Assembly (NCBI RefSeq): GCF_001428105.1
Contig: NZ_LMSJ01000015.1
Span: 20,964-84,963 of the forward strand
Direction: 5' to 3'
From: Paenibacillus sp. Soil766
Lineage (GTDB): Bacteria > Bacillota > Bacilli > Paenibacillales > NBRC-103111
DNA length: 64,000 bases
Part shown: positions 16,981 to 26,603 of the stretch, piece by piece
Layout of the letters: every line of letters begins with the position of its first letter
Numbering within the stretch: position 1 is the stretch's first letter
The notes under the pieces: generated by a model
Told to the model about the DNA's origin: nothing
What the model saw: only the letters and a program-made list of their open reading frames with translations
Databases searched by the model: none
Translations under genes and position numbers: made by a program

Positions 16981-18836
16981 TGAAGAGAAAGTCGCTTTCG
17001 CGTCAAATTTATGCGTATTTTCTCATCGTTATCGTCCTCTCGCTAGTGTCCGTGGGCGCAGTTTCCTATGTACAGTCGTCAAGGGCGCTGGATGATCAAG
17101 TAAAGCAATATATGGAGCAGTTGATCGAAAGTGCGAACTATCAGACAGATAGCTATTTAGAGGCGTATGAGCTGCTCAGCAATGCCTTTACGACAAACTC
17201 GGACGTGCGGTCGTTCATGGAAATTAAACCGGATGATACCTATGAACATTATGAATATTCGGTCAAAATCAAGGCATTTGCTCTCGATTCAATTAAGTCC
17301 ACTGTTACGCTGTATAAGCAGCTTAATATGATTTATGTGACGGGTCGTCATGGGCGTTCTGTCATTTATGATAATCAGAATCTATTCTTCAATTTCGATC
17401 CCGTCTTAGTGCAAGAGAAATTTACGAATTTGATGAAATTGACACCGGGTGATGGCAAAATCGCACTGCTCAACATGAGTATCCGCCCAGAGGATCAAGG
17501 TTCTGTTGTCACGATGGCTCGCAAAGTAAGGGGCCCTTCGTACAGTGATGAGAATCGGGGCGTTGTCGCCATTGAAATCAAGTTAGATGAGCTAGCGAAA
17601 ACTTGGGATCGTGTGAACTTGGGGAAAGACGGTTTTTTCTTCATCGTAGACGATGCAGGTAATTATATTTATCCGCCTTCGATGAGTGAGCGCAAGTCAC
17701 AGGATAAGTTAGCTTCGCAAGTGTTGGCAAGCGGGAATCAGACCTTTGTGACCGAATACAACAAGGAAGAACGTATGTTTGTATCAAGGAAATCGGGCTA
17801 TTCCGATTGGAACCTCGTTGCCTCTATGCCCGTTCAGGAGCTTCGCCGACCTGCGAACACCATTCGGACAACAACTATTATCGTGGGTTTGGTTACCTTG
17901 GCTGCTGCACTTGTGCTGGCTTCTCGCTTCGGTCGCTCCATTATTAGGCCAATTCGGGATCTCAAAGACAGCATGCGGGAGACCGAGAAAGGGAACTGGC
18001 AGTATATCGAGGACGCAGGGAGAACGGATGAGATGGGAGGACTCATTCACAGCTACAACCTGATGGTAACGCGTCTATCAGATATGATCGAGCGTGTGTA
18101 TGAGGCCGAGCTTGCGCAGCAGAAAAATGCACTCGAGCTTGGCGAAACCAAGCTGGAACGTCAGAGGGCTGAATTTCAGTCCCTGCAGCTGCAAATTAAT
18201 CCGCACTTCTTATACAACACATTGGAAACGATCAACTGTTACGCCATCGTTCAGGATTCGGGAGAAATCACAGAAATGGTTGAGGCCATGGCGTTCATGC
18301 TTCGCTACTCTGTTCAGACCAACCTAGAGGAAATCACGGTTGCGAATGAGCTGAATCATGTGCGAAATTATATGATTATTTTGCAGCATCGCACGGAGCG
18401 GGAATTCGAGATTGATGTAGCGATCCCGCCCAGCCTGCTGCTGGAAAAGATGGTCCGCTTGACGTTGCAGCCATTGATTGAAAATATTTTCCAACATGCG
18501 TTTCCAGATGGTGTGGAAGAGCGGCATACCATTCGAATTGATGCCCGCAAAGAGGGAGGCTTGTTCCAAGTTTTCATCGAGGACAATGGCACAGGCATGA
18601 AGCCAGAAAGACTTGCTGAGTTACGCAGGAAGCTGGAGGAGAACCGTCTGGCGGAGCCGGAAGAAGCAAGCACCGGGGTCAAGCGAGGTGGTGGCATCGG
18701 TTTGATGAACGTCCACCGCCGGATTCAAATGGTGTTCGGCGAAGCCTACGGGCTGTCCGTTGACAGCGAGTGGGGGCGCGGCACCTGCATCACGATGACG
18801 ATGCCAGAAACGGCGCGGCCTCGGCTGCGCGGGTGA
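16980..18836 (+). CDS. Sensor histidine kinase, YesM family
   Basis: A 618-residue membrane kinase: helix near 12-32, an extracellular sensing domain of about 250 residues, a second helix near 295-315, a HAMP segment, then the His_kinase domain with the acceptor in LQINPHFLYNTLETIN and an ATPase domain (PLIENIFQHAF, EDNGTGM, GGGIGLMNVHRRI). It forms a two-component pair with the overlapping YesN-type regulator. The ligand is presumably a carbohydrate or a lipoprotein-sugar complex. Confidence 0.92.
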   Translation: MKRKSLSRQIYAYFLIVIVLSLVSVGAVSYVQSSRALDDQVKQYMEQLIESANYQTDSYLEAYELLSNAFTTNSDVRSFMEIKPDDTYEHYEYSVKIKAFALDSIKSTVTLYKQLNMIYVTGRHGRSVIYDNQNLFFNFDPVLVQEKFTNLMKLTPGDGKIALLNMSIRPEDQGSVVTMARKVRGPSYSDENRGVVAIEIKLDELAKTWDRVNLGKDGFFFIVDDAGNYIYPPSMSERKSQDKLASQVLASGNQTFVTEYNKEERMFVSRKSGYSDWNLVASMPVQELRRPANTIRTTTIIVGLVTLAAALVLASRFGRSIIRPIRDLKDSMRETEKGNWQYIEDAGRTDEMGGLIHSYNLMVTRLSDMIERVYEAELAQQKNALELGETKLERQRAEFQSLQLQINPHFLYNTLETINCYAIVQDSGEITEMVEAMAFMLRYSVQTNLEEITVANELNHVRNYMIILQHRTEREFEIDVAIPPSLLLEKMVRLTLQPLIENIFQHAFPDGVEERHTIRIDARKEGGLFQVFIEDNGTGMKPERLAELRRKLEENRLAEPEEASTGVKRGGGIGLMNVHRRIQMVFGEAYGLSVDSEWGRGTCITMTMPETARPRLRG

Positions 18837-18912
18837 AAGTAAACAGGTAGTTACGCTGCACAAGCAGCGATTCAAATAAAATATAGATTTACATCCATGG
18901 GAGGATACCACA

Positions 18913-19680
18913 ATGAACATCAACTTAACTGGGAAAATAGCACTTGTAACAGGATCGAATGCAGGGATTGGACGCGCGATTGCACTAGCATTAGCTAGCA
19001 ACGGTGCGAAAGTAGGCGTGAACTGCTTGAATAATGTGGCACAAGGACAGGAAGTTGTTGCTGAAATTCAGGCACTAGGTGGGGAAGCGGTGCTTGTACA
19101 AGCAGATGTAACGAATGTGGAGCAAATTGATCGACTAGTGAGTGAAGTAGAGCAAGCGCTAGGCGGAACAATCGATATTCTAGTAAACAACGCGGGTCAC
19201 TTGGTACAACGTGTACCTAACGCTGATATGTTTGAAGAAATGTACGATCGCATCATGGATGTAAACTTGAAAAGCACAGTTTTCGTGTCCAAACGCGTGC
19301 TTGCAGGCATGAAAGAAAAAGGCTACGGCCGCATTATCAACATGACATCCGTTGCAGCTCATAATGGCGGCGGACCAGGTTCCAGCATTTATGCAGCAAG
19401 TAAAGCGGCTGTGCTTACGTTCTCCAAAGGTTTAGCGAAGGAAGTTGCTGCTAGTGGCATCACCGTTAACAACGTTTCACCGGGTTTCATCGGCAATACG
19501 ATGTTCCACGCGACATTCACGACGGACACTGCGCGCCAAGCTACGATCAACGGCATTCCGTTGCAACGTGAAGGAACACCGGATGATGTGGCTGGTGCAG
19601 TGCTATACCTTGCTTCTAATCTTGCTGGTTACTTAACAGGTGAAACGATCGAAATCAACGGCGGGATGATGATGCGATGA
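18913..19680 (+). CDS. SDR-family NAD(P)-dependent oxidoreductase
   Basis: A 255-residue classical short-chain dehydrogenase. The cofactor motif is TGSNAGIG (14-21), NNAG occurs near 93, the catalytic Tyr/Lys lie in YAASK and the catalytic Ser is in MTSVAAHNGGG. The C-terminus ends in the usual LTGETIEINGGMMMR. It opens the lyase operon and overlaps the next gene by 4 bp. In this setting it could reduce the unsaturated uronate (DEH/DKI-type) released by the lyases, but sequence alone cannot separate this from a 3-oxoacyl reductase. Confidence 0.88.
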   Translation: MNINLTGKIALVTGSNAGIGRAIALALASNGAKVGVNCLNNVAQGQEVVAEIQALGGEAVLVQADVTNVEQIDRLVSEVEQALGGTIDILVNNAGHLVQRVPNADMFEEMYDRIMDVNLKSTVFVSKRVLAGMKEKGYGRIINMTSVAAHNGGGPGSSIYAASKAAVLTFSKGLAKEVAASGITVNNVSPGFIGNTMFHATFTTDTARQATINGIPLQREGTPDDVAGAVLYLASNLAGYLTGETIEINGGMMMR

Positions 19681-21683
19681 GTACCCATCCAACTACCCAC
19701 AAACTAAAAGAAGAAATCGACAGGCTGCAGCTAGCAGGCAGCCTGGTCGTTCCTAAAGAACCTGGTGGTTGGTGGCACCAGTATGTTTGTCCACACCATC
19801 ATACCGAACTGATGTTCGATGATAGCTATGTAGATGCTTCCGAATTTCTGTGCCCACACGGGTGTGTAATTACAGGTGATGCCTACCGAGGTGCGTGGCT
19901 TGTGTTTAAGCACCAGTCCTTGGCGCGAGTGGCGTTGCAATCGGCTGCTGTTTATGCAGCATTGGGTGATGTATCCTACGCGAAGATTAGCAAAAGACTG
20001 CTAGTCGAGTATGCCGAACAGTTTCCGCTCTATCCTGTGCATCCAGAAGCACAGAGCTGGATGCTGAAGGGACGTGCGTTCCATCAAGCGCTGACGGAGG
20101 CGATATGGTCTACAACGCTGATACGTGCCTATCTGCTTCTACGCGATGAAGGTATTACATTTGATGCGAAAGAACAGGTAGCGATCGACGTGTTCTTAGG
20201 TTTATTGGCGGAAAGTATGGAGGAGTACCGCCATATTTTGATCCATGAACGAAACAATGCGGAGAACAACTACACCGCTTGGCTGAATGCCTCCTTATCT
20301 TGTGTGTACGCGGCTCGAGGCGAGCAAGCTGCTTTAGAAGCGCTTATTGAAGGTCAAGGCGGCTTCATTCATCACCTATCCATCGGCGTGAAAGCCGATC
20401 AATTCGAATTCGAAGGAAGCACGTATTACCATGTATTCGTGCTTCGTGCTTATCTCATCGCTGCCGAAATGGCGCAGCGATTCCATATTGATCTCTACGC
20501 GACAACGGGCGCAGAGGGGCAGTCCATGCGTGGCATGCTTGAAGTGTTGGCCGACTTGGCTGACGATCAGGGCGCTTTGCCTGCCCTGCATGACGGGCCG
20601 CTTGCGCGGGGCCCTTACGCCCGCGAGATCGCTGAGATCGCTGAGCAGGGGCTCGCGATCTACGGCATTGCTGGCCTAGTGCCGGTGCTTCGCGAAGCGT
20701 ACCGGCAGCTAGGCGCTTCCGAGCAGCTTGAGGCGCTGCTCTACGGCGGTGGCGCTGACCGCGCCGCTACTGATGACGAGCCGCGCAGCTCGCGGCTCTG
20801 GCCGGATGCCGGCTTCGTCATCGGCCGCATCGCGGGGAACCCGCTGTCGTTCCTCGCCGATTTCGGCGAGCACGGCGGTTCCCACGGTCACTACGACAAG
20901 CTGCATCTGACGTTGATGCACCAAGATCAAACCCTAACCCCCGATCTGGGGATGGTGCCTTACGGCTCGTCCATGCGCAGATCATGGTTCGCAGAGACCG
21001 CCAGCCACAACACGGTTTCGCTGGCGGGTCAATCGCAAGCGCCGCATGAAGGGCGCTTGATGCACTACGAAGCAACAGAAACGTCAGTTTATGCGTGGAT
21101 ACAATCCACGGAAGGATACGAAGGTTGTACGATGAATCGACATCTTTTGCTTACGGCTGATTGGATGTTGGACTGGTTCCAAGTTGAACTTTCTAATGAA
21201 CAACCGCAAGCGATTGAATGGTGGATGCACCCGGTAGTAGCGGTAGAAGCCTCGCAACAACCAATGAGCCCAGAGGCTGCTTATCAGTTAGTTATCGCTG
21301 AGAAAGTAGGGGACGTGACGACACTGAAGGAGCAGCAGCTTCCGATTACTAGTCGATTCGTACCGAATGCGGGGGAGCTACAAGCATCGTACAGTCTCAC
21401 CAACTCTGACGCAGTCATTTTCCATTCGGCGTTAGTTCAACCAGGTGATGAGATTGTGGCTGTTCAGACAGCAGGCGATGCTGTGGATCCTAGCCGCTCC
21501 CTTACGGCGATGCTTCATCGCCGGAATGACCGTAAAGCGGATTTCATTCACGTATATCGTGCGGACAGTACAGTTCAGTTAACGCAGATGACAGGCAATG
21601 AAATCAGCATCACTGTTCCTGGTCATCCGAATAGTTCGGTCCGCGTACGATTAGTGACAGATAAGGGATTGCAAATTTTGTGA
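19677..21683 (+). CDS. Heparinase II/III-family oligosaccharide lyase (first copy)
   Basis: A 668-residue protein without a signal peptide, so probably cytoplasmic. It has an N-terminal alpha/alpha toroid (about 90-370) with HERNNAENNYTAWLN and the YYHVF tyrosine, then a beta-sheet Hep_II_III domain with GEHGGSHGHYDKLHLTL. These are the usual Asn, Tyr and His catalytic positions of exolytic alginate/heparin lyases (PL15/PL17-like). It would cleave uronate-containing oligosaccharides by beta-elimination. The substrate is unresolved. Bases 20580-20900 are markedly more GC-rich than the surroundings. Confidence 0.85.
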   Translation: MSTHPTTHKLKEEIDRLQLAGSLVVPKEPGGWWHQYVCPHHHTELMFDDSYVDASEFLCPHGCVITGDAYRGAWLVFKHQSLARVALQSAAVYAALGDVSYAKISKRLLVEYAEQFPLYPVHPEAQSWMLKGRAFHQALTEAIWSTTLIRAYLLLRDEGITFDAKEQVAIDVFLGLLAESMEEYRHILIHERNNAENNYTAWLNASLSCVYAARGEQAALEALIEGQGGFIHHLSIGVKADQFEFEGSTYYHVFVLRAYLIAAEMAQRFHIDLYATTGAEGQSMRGMLEVLADLADDQGALPALHDGPLARGPYAREIAEIAEQGLAIYGIAGLVPVLREAYRQLGASEQLEALLYGGGADRAATDDEPRSSRLWPDAGFVIGRIAGNPLSFLADFGEHGGSHGHYDKLHLTLMHQDQTLTPDLGMVPYGSSMRRSWFAETASHNTVSLAGQSQAPHEGRLMHYEATETSVYAWIQSTEGYEGCTMNRHLLLTADWMLDWFQVELSNEQPQAIEWWMHPVVAVEASQQPMSPEAAYQLVIAEKVGDVTTLKEQQLPITSRFVPNAGELQASYSLTNSDAVIFHSALVQPGDEIVAVQTAGDAVDPSRSLTAMLHRRNDRKADFIHVYRADSTVQLTQMTGNEISITVPGHPNSSVRVRLVTDKGLQIL

Positions 21684-21722
21684 TTTGTCATTCATATACA
21701 TGAGCCTGGAGGGGAACGATCC

Positions 21723-24023
21723 ATGTTATTATCGCCACTTTACGAACCGCAGAGCGGTGTGTTAACCGTACAATACGAGCCGAATGAGAAGACGGTGTTG
21801 TTGGAAAACCCGCCACGCTTCACATGGATTCCGGCGCAACTCGAGCATGATCGTTATGTGCTGCAGATCGCGCAATCAGAGGCTTTCGAACCTGCCGAAA
21901 CACAGACGATTGAACCGATTCCATATAACTTATATACACCTGATGCTGCATTTGAAGCGGGTACGTACTATTGGCGTTATGCGCTGCTTGAAGAAAATGG
22001 CGCGCACACAGCCTGGAGCCGTGTACGACGTTTCGAAGTGCCGGCAGATTTACCGGAAACACCTCTGCCGAGCAGAGCCAAGCGCTACGAACTGGCTTCA
22101 CCGCAGCATCCCCGGTTATGGCTGCAAGCGGCAGAAGTAGAAGCCTTCCGCACCAAATTAGCGAGTGATCGAAGTTACTGCGAATTCGATGTTTTCTTTG
22201 AAAAATCCGTTCAACCGTGGATCGAACGCGACTTCATAGCGGAGCCACTTCATTACCCAGGAAATAAGCGTGTAGCCAAGCTGTGGCGTCAGATGTATAT
22301 GGATACACAAGAAGCGCTCTATGCCGTGCGTCATCTTGCCGTAGCCGGTCAGCTTTTAAACGACGCCTCCTTGCTAGATCGCGCCAAAACCTGGCTGCTT
22401 CACATCAGTACTTGGGATATTAGAGGAACGACGAGCCGCGACTATAACGATGAGGCTTCCTTCCGAATGGCTGGCGCCATCGCCTGGGGCTATGACTGGC
22501 TCTATGACCAACTATCTGAAGAGGAACGCAAGCAGATACGCCACGTTCTTCTCGAACGTACACGTCAAATCGCGCAGCATGTTATCGAGCATTCCAAAAT
22601 CCATCATGTACCGTTCGACAGTCACGCCGTGCGCTCTTTATCCAGCGTACTCGTGCCTTGCTGCATTGTGCTTTTGCAGGAAGAGCCGGAGGTTCAAGAA
22701 TGGTTAGACTATACTCTCGAATACTATGCATGTCTCTACTCGCCATGGGGCGGACCTGACGGAGGTTGGGCCGAAGGGCCGATGTATTGGACGACAGGGA
22801 TGGCGTTTGTTACGGAAGCGATGAATTTGCTGAAGAAATATACAGGCATCAACTTCTATAAGCGGCCATTTTTCGCAAAAACAGGTGATTTCCCGCTATA
22901 TGCGTTCAGCCCAGATACGTTGCGGGCAAGCTTTGGCGATCAATCGACATTGGGTGATCCGGTCAGCTTGAAAACCGGTTTCAACATCCGCCAATTTGCA
23001 GGTGTCACAGGAAACGGATTATATCAATGGTATTTCGAGCGTGTCCGCGAGATTGATACCGATTCAGAAATGAAATTTTACAATTACGGCTGGTGGGATT
23101 TCCGTTTTGACGAAATGGTGTACCGTCACGACTATCCGCAGGTGGAAGCTATCGCGCCAACCGATGCGAATATTCAATCGGTCAAATGGTTCCGCGACAT
23201 CGACTGGGTCGCATTTCACTCGAATATGGCGGATCCAGAACGTCACATTATGCTCCTGACCAAGAGCAGCAAGTACGGCTCTGTCAGCCATAGTCATGGC
23301 GACCAGAACGGCTTCTTGCTGCATGCCTACGGCGAGCCGCTAGCGATCGAGAGCGGCTACTACGTGGCGTTTAGCTCCACGATGCATATGAATTGGCGCA
23401 GGCAGACGCGCTCGACGAATAACATTTTGATCGACGGTCTGGGCCAATATGCCGAGAAAAATAAAGTGCTGAACATGGCCGCCAATGGGTTTGTGGAGAT
23501 TGCCGAGCAGCGTAAGGGCTACGGGTACTCCCGCAGCAACGCCACCGCGGCGTACCAAGAATATGTGCCATACCTAGAGAGGTATGTGCGTGAGCTTTAC
23601 TTCTTCGGCACCTACGTTGTGGTTGTCGACCATATCGATCTCGCGCAGTCGGGTACCGTGGATTGGCTGTTCCAAACGCTGTATGAAATGAAGCTGAATG
23701 GACAGACTTTCAAAGTTGAAGGACGTAAAGCCGATATGGACGGTCGTTTCGTCTATTGCTCCTCTGGTGAGCTGGCACTTTCACAGCATCAGAGCTTCGC
23801 CGATATCGATCAATCAGAGATCGAAGGCTTGCCGCCGCATTATCATTTGAAAGCAACTACGAAGCACGCCCGCAGCCACCGTATTGCAACTCTGCTCGTG
23901 CCGATCAAGCATGGTGAGCCGAAATACGTGTCGTATTTTATGGATGATCAAGGCTTTGATGTTCATATTTATTTCACCGAAGACGGGATCACGAACCGCG
24001 TGGAAGTGCCCAAGGCCTATTAA
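21723..24023 (+). CDS. DUF4962 / heparinase II/III-family lyase (second copy)
   Basis: A 766-residue protein without a signal peptide. An N-terminal beta-sandwich (about 1-110, DUF4962-like start with ENPPRFTWIP), an alpha/alpha toroid (about 120-410) with the FDSHAVRSL and WGGPDGGWAEGPMYW segments, and a Hep_II_III domain with SHSHGDQNGFLLHAYGEPLAIESG are visible. The architecture resembles PL21 heparinase II and PL39 alginate lyases. It differs clearly from the preceding lyase, so the two probably cut different bonds. Strong RBS GGAGGGG; 39 bp after the first lyase. Confidence 0.85.
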   Translation: MLLSPLYEPQSGVLTVQYEPNEKTVLLENPPRFTWIPAQLEHDRYVLQIAQSEAFEPAETQTIEPIPYNLYTPDAAFEAGTYYWRYALLEENGAHTAWSRVRRFEVPADLPETPLPSRAKRYELASPQHPRLWLQAAEVEAFRTKLASDRSYCEFDVFFEKSVQPWIERDFIAEPLHYPGNKRVAKLWRQMYMDTQEALYAVRHLAVAGQLLNDASLLDRAKTWLLHISTWDIRGTTSRDYNDEASFRMAGAIAWGYDWLYDQLSEEERKQIRHVLLERTRQIAQHVIEHSKIHHVPFDSHAVRSLSSVLVPCCIVLLQEEPEVQEWLDYTLEYYACLYSPWGGPDGGWAEGPMYWTTGMAFVTEAMNLLKKYTGINFYKRPFFAKTGDFPLYAFSPDTLRASFGDQSTLGDPVSLKTGFNIRQFAGVTGNGLYQWYFERVREIDTDSEMKFYNYGWWDFRFDEMVYRHDYPQVEAIAPTDANIQSVKWFRDIDWVAFHSNMADPERHIMLLTKSSKYGSVSHSHGDQNGFLLHAYGEPLAIESGYYVAFSSTMHMNWRRQTRSTNNILIDGLGQYAEKNKVLNMAANGFVEIAEQRKGYGYSRSNATAAYQEYVPYLERYVRELYFFGTYVVVVDHIDLAQSGTVDWLFQTLYEMKLNGQTFKVEGRKADMDGRFVYCSSGELALSQHQSFADIDQSEIEGLPPHYHLKATTKHARSHRIATLLVPIKHGEPKYVSYFMDDQGFDVHIYFTEDGITNRVEVPKAY

Positions 24024-24173
24024 AATATCCGCATACATCAAGCGTTTCCAAATCAGCGTGAGCTGCCGAGGGGGCGCTTTTCTTTTTTTAACTCATAAGA
24101 AATTCCCCAAATGGGAACGTTAGGTGAGCAAATAAATCTATAGAAATCAAACATCAAACCTAAAGTTCCTGCA

Positions 24174-24203
24174 TTGTAAGGGGTGCCAATTCCGCGGCAT
24201 AAT
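24174..24203 (+). promoter_or_regulatory. Promoter of the second importer operon
   Basis: TTGTAA (24174-24179) and CATAAT (24198-24203) are 18 bp apart, 42 bp before the lipoprotein start. Between the lyase and this promoter lies a weak terminator-like T-rich stretch near 24075-24091. Confidence 0.6.
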
Positions 24204-24244
24204 AAGAGCATAAAGAACATTCACTCAAACGAGGGGGATTTACA

Positions 24245-25594
24245 TTGGTGAAAAAATATAAGTCACTACAAGTTATTGCGGCAAGCTTGCTAGCCATCAG
24301 TTTAACAGCGTGTGGTTCAGGCGGAAGCAGCACGAGCACGACTTCACCAGCGGCAGGAGCAGGGGCGTCAACGACACCAGCGGCCACGAAAAAAGAGAAT
24401 ATTACGATCACGTTCCAAAATATATATCCGGATCCAACGGATCCGAAAAACGGTATGTTGAAGAAAATCGTAACGGATTACCAAACAAAAAATCCAAATA
24501 TCAAAATTGAGCTTGATTCTTTGAACACGGATCAACAAAAGCTTAAATTGAAAACACAAGCAGCTTCCAAAGAAGTTCCTGACATCACTGTCGTGAACCC
24601 GGCTGCTCAAATGCAACCATTCGTGGATGCAGGTCTATTCGCTCCTTTGAATGATATGGTTGAGCAAAACGGACTGAAAGCTACATTCCAAGAAGGTATC
24701 CTTAACTGGTATACATTCAAAAATAACATCTACGCATTGCCAGATGGCAACAACATTGCGGTTGTTTACTATAACAAAGACTTGTTCAAACAAGCTGGCG
24801 TAGAAGTTCCAAAGACGTTCGAAGAGATGGTTGAAGCTGTAAAAACGCTTAAAGGCAAAGGCATTCAGCCAATGGCGATCGGTGAAAAAGATTCCTGGAC
24901 AGGTTCCTTCTTGTTCATGAACGTATTGCTTCGTACGAACGGTGGACCTGGATTCTTGCAAGCTGTGGTAGACGGCAAGAAAACATTTAATGATCCAGCA
25001 TTCACAGATGCAGTTAGCTCATTCGAAGATTTAATCCAAGCTGGCGCATTCCAAGAAGGCGCAACATCATTTGACTACAACGCAGGTGAAAACTTGTTTA
25101 AAACAGGTAAAGCAGCGATGTATTTCATGGGTAGCTGGGCAACTGGCGGTATCGAAACATCTTCCGTTAACGGTAAAGTTGGCGTATTCCAATTCCCAAC
25201 TGTTAAAGGGAAAGGTAACCCAGACGAGTTCATGTTGGCTCCAGGTAGCGCATTCGCAATCTCCGCAAACAGCAAGCACTTGAAAGAAACGAAAGATTTC
25301 TTGAACTACTTCATGCTGAACTTCCCTAAAGAAGCTTTCGCAGTTAAAGGCGCAGTAGGTATCGCACAAAAAGTTGACGGCGACTTCAAAGCTGCTGGAT
25401 ACTCCGATATGGCAATGGAAGTACTAGGATTGTTCAAAAAAGTTAAAGGCGGCGACCTTGCATTTGATAACACGATGAACCCAGGAACAGCTCAAGGTCA
25501 CTTAACGAGCATTCAAAACCTATTCGTGAAGAAAACAGATCCAGCAGTCGTAGCGAAGGAGCACCAAACAGCTTACGACACAAACAAGAAATAG
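24245..25594 (+). CDS. Sugar-binding lipoprotein, ABC importer (MalE/MsmE type)
   Basis: About 449 residues. The signal peptide ends in the lipobox SLTAC with a following Gly/Ser/Thr-rich linker. The mature part has the family-1 solute-binding signatures ITITFQNIYPD, YALPDGNNIAVVYYNKDLFKQAGVEVPKTFEEM and AAMYFMGSWATGGIE. It is a separate subfamily from the LplA-type protein upstream. GAGGGGG at 24231 allows either TTG 24245 or GTG 24248 as start. Codon use is strongly biased to preferred codons, suggesting high expression. Confidence 0.9.
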   Translation: MVKKYKSLQVIAASLLAISLTACGSGGSSTSTTSPAAGAGASTTPAATKKENITITFQNIYPDPTDPKNGMLKKIVTDYQTKNPNIKIELDSLNTDQQKLKLKTQAASKEVPDITVVNPAAQMQPFVDAGLFAPLNDMVEQNGLKATFQEGILNWYTFKNNIYALPDGNNIAVVYYNKDLFKQAGVEVPKTFEEMVEAVKTLKGKGIQPMAIGEKDSWTGSFLFMNVLLRTNGGPGFLQAVVDGKKTFNDPAFTDAVSSFEDLIQAGAFQEGATSFDYNAGENLFKTGKAAMYFMGSWATGGIETSSVNGKVGVFQFPTVKGKGNPDEFMLAPGSAFAISANSKHLKETKDFLNYFMLNFPKEAFAVKGAVGIAQKVDGDFKAAGYSDMAMEVLGLFKKVKGGDLAFDNTMNPGTAQGHLTSIQNLFVKKTDPAVVAKEHQTAYDTNKK

Positions 25595-25611
25595 GTTGAT
25601 AACGTAGTAAC

Positions 25612-25669
25612 CCCATTGGGGAATTTGCCAAGAGTGCCTTAAGAGGTACTAAGGTAAGTTCCCCATGGG
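25612..25669 (+). other. Compound hairpin between lipoprotein and permease genes
   Basis: CCCATTGGGGAA (25612-25623) pairs with TTCCCCATGGG (25659-25669) with one bulged base. An inner hairpin CCTTA / TAAGG lies in its loop. No T-run follows. Placed after the binding-protein gene, it probably protects that mRNA and limits permease expression. Confidence 0.65.
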
Positions 25670-25695
25670 TATATCCCATGAAGGAGGCGAGCCAA

Positions 25696-26586
25696 GTGAA
25701 TGTGTTAAGAGTCTCCAAGTGGACGATTGCCATGTTTGTACTGCCCTGTTTATTGATCTATGTTTGTCTTGTTTTTGTGCCGATCCTGGTATCGATGTAT
25801 AGCGGTTTGCTCGATTGGAACGGTATTGGTGAATCCAAATTCATCGGTCTTGAGAATTTCCGCACCATGTTGTTTCATGATCCTGTATTTTGGCCATCAG
25901 TGAAACGCACCTTGATGTTTGCTGTATTTTCCATGTGTGAAATCCCAATTGCATTGGGTGTAGCTATCTTACTTAATCGATTCATCAAAAAACCGAATTT
26001 CCTAGTTTCTGCTTACTTTTTACCCGTTATTCTATCTGTAGTAATCATTGGCCAATTGTGGAAAACAATTTATAATCCGGCTTCTATGGGCGGTATGCTC
26101 AATCAAGTTCTAGAATTACTCAACCTACATAGCTGGACGAGATCGTGGTTAACCGATCCGGAGATAGCCATGTATTCCCTTTATTTCGTAGCGCTTTGGC
26201 AGTATTTGGGTTATCACACATTGATCCAGTTTACAGGAATTCAGAACATCCCTGCTGATATCTATGAGGCTGCGCGTCTTGATGGAGCAGAAGGTCTGAA
26301 AGCTGACTGGTATATCACTTTCCCTATGAATATTCCGATTTTCAAAATATCGATTGTCCTTGCTTTCATCGGTTCCTTACAAGCGTTTGATATGGTTATG
26401 GTTATGACCGCAGGCGGGCCTGCCCATGCGACAGACGTGATTTCAACACTGATGTATAACAACTCATTCCTTTCCATGAAATATGGCTACGGAAGTGCGA
26501 TTGCTGCATTCTTGGTTGTGGTTTGTCTAGTAGCTACAGTAGTTATTAACTCGGTGTTTAACCGATTAGAGAGAAGATTTTCTTGA
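25696..26586 (+). CDS. ABC sugar importer permease (MalF type)
   Basis: About 296 residues with six membrane helices. The EAA loop is EAARLDGAEGLKADWYITFP, and the motif TAGGPAHATDVISTLMYNNSF is typical of MalF/UgpA-like sugar permeases. AAGGAGG (25681-25687) fits the GTG at 25696; the ATG at 25678 would place the Shine-Dalgarno sequence inside the gene. It partners the next permease and the preceding lipoprotein; the ATPase is not encoded here. Confidence 0.9.
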   Translation: MNVLRVSKWTIAMFVLPCLLIYVCLVFVPILVSMYSGLLDWNGIGESKFIGLENFRTMLFHDPVFWPSVKRTLMFAVFSMCEIPIALGVAILLNRFIKKPNFLVSAYFLPVILSVVIIGQLWKTIYNPASMGGMLNQVLELLNLHSWTRSWLTDPEIAMYSLYFVALWQYLGYHTLIQFTGIQNIPADIYEAARLDGAEGLKADWYITFPMNIPIFKISIVLAFIGSLQAFDMVMVMTAGGPAHATDVISTLMYNNSFLSMKYGYGSAIAAFLVVVCLVATVVINSVFNRLERRFS

Positions 26587-26603
26587 GGAAGGGGAGTGTC
26601 ACC

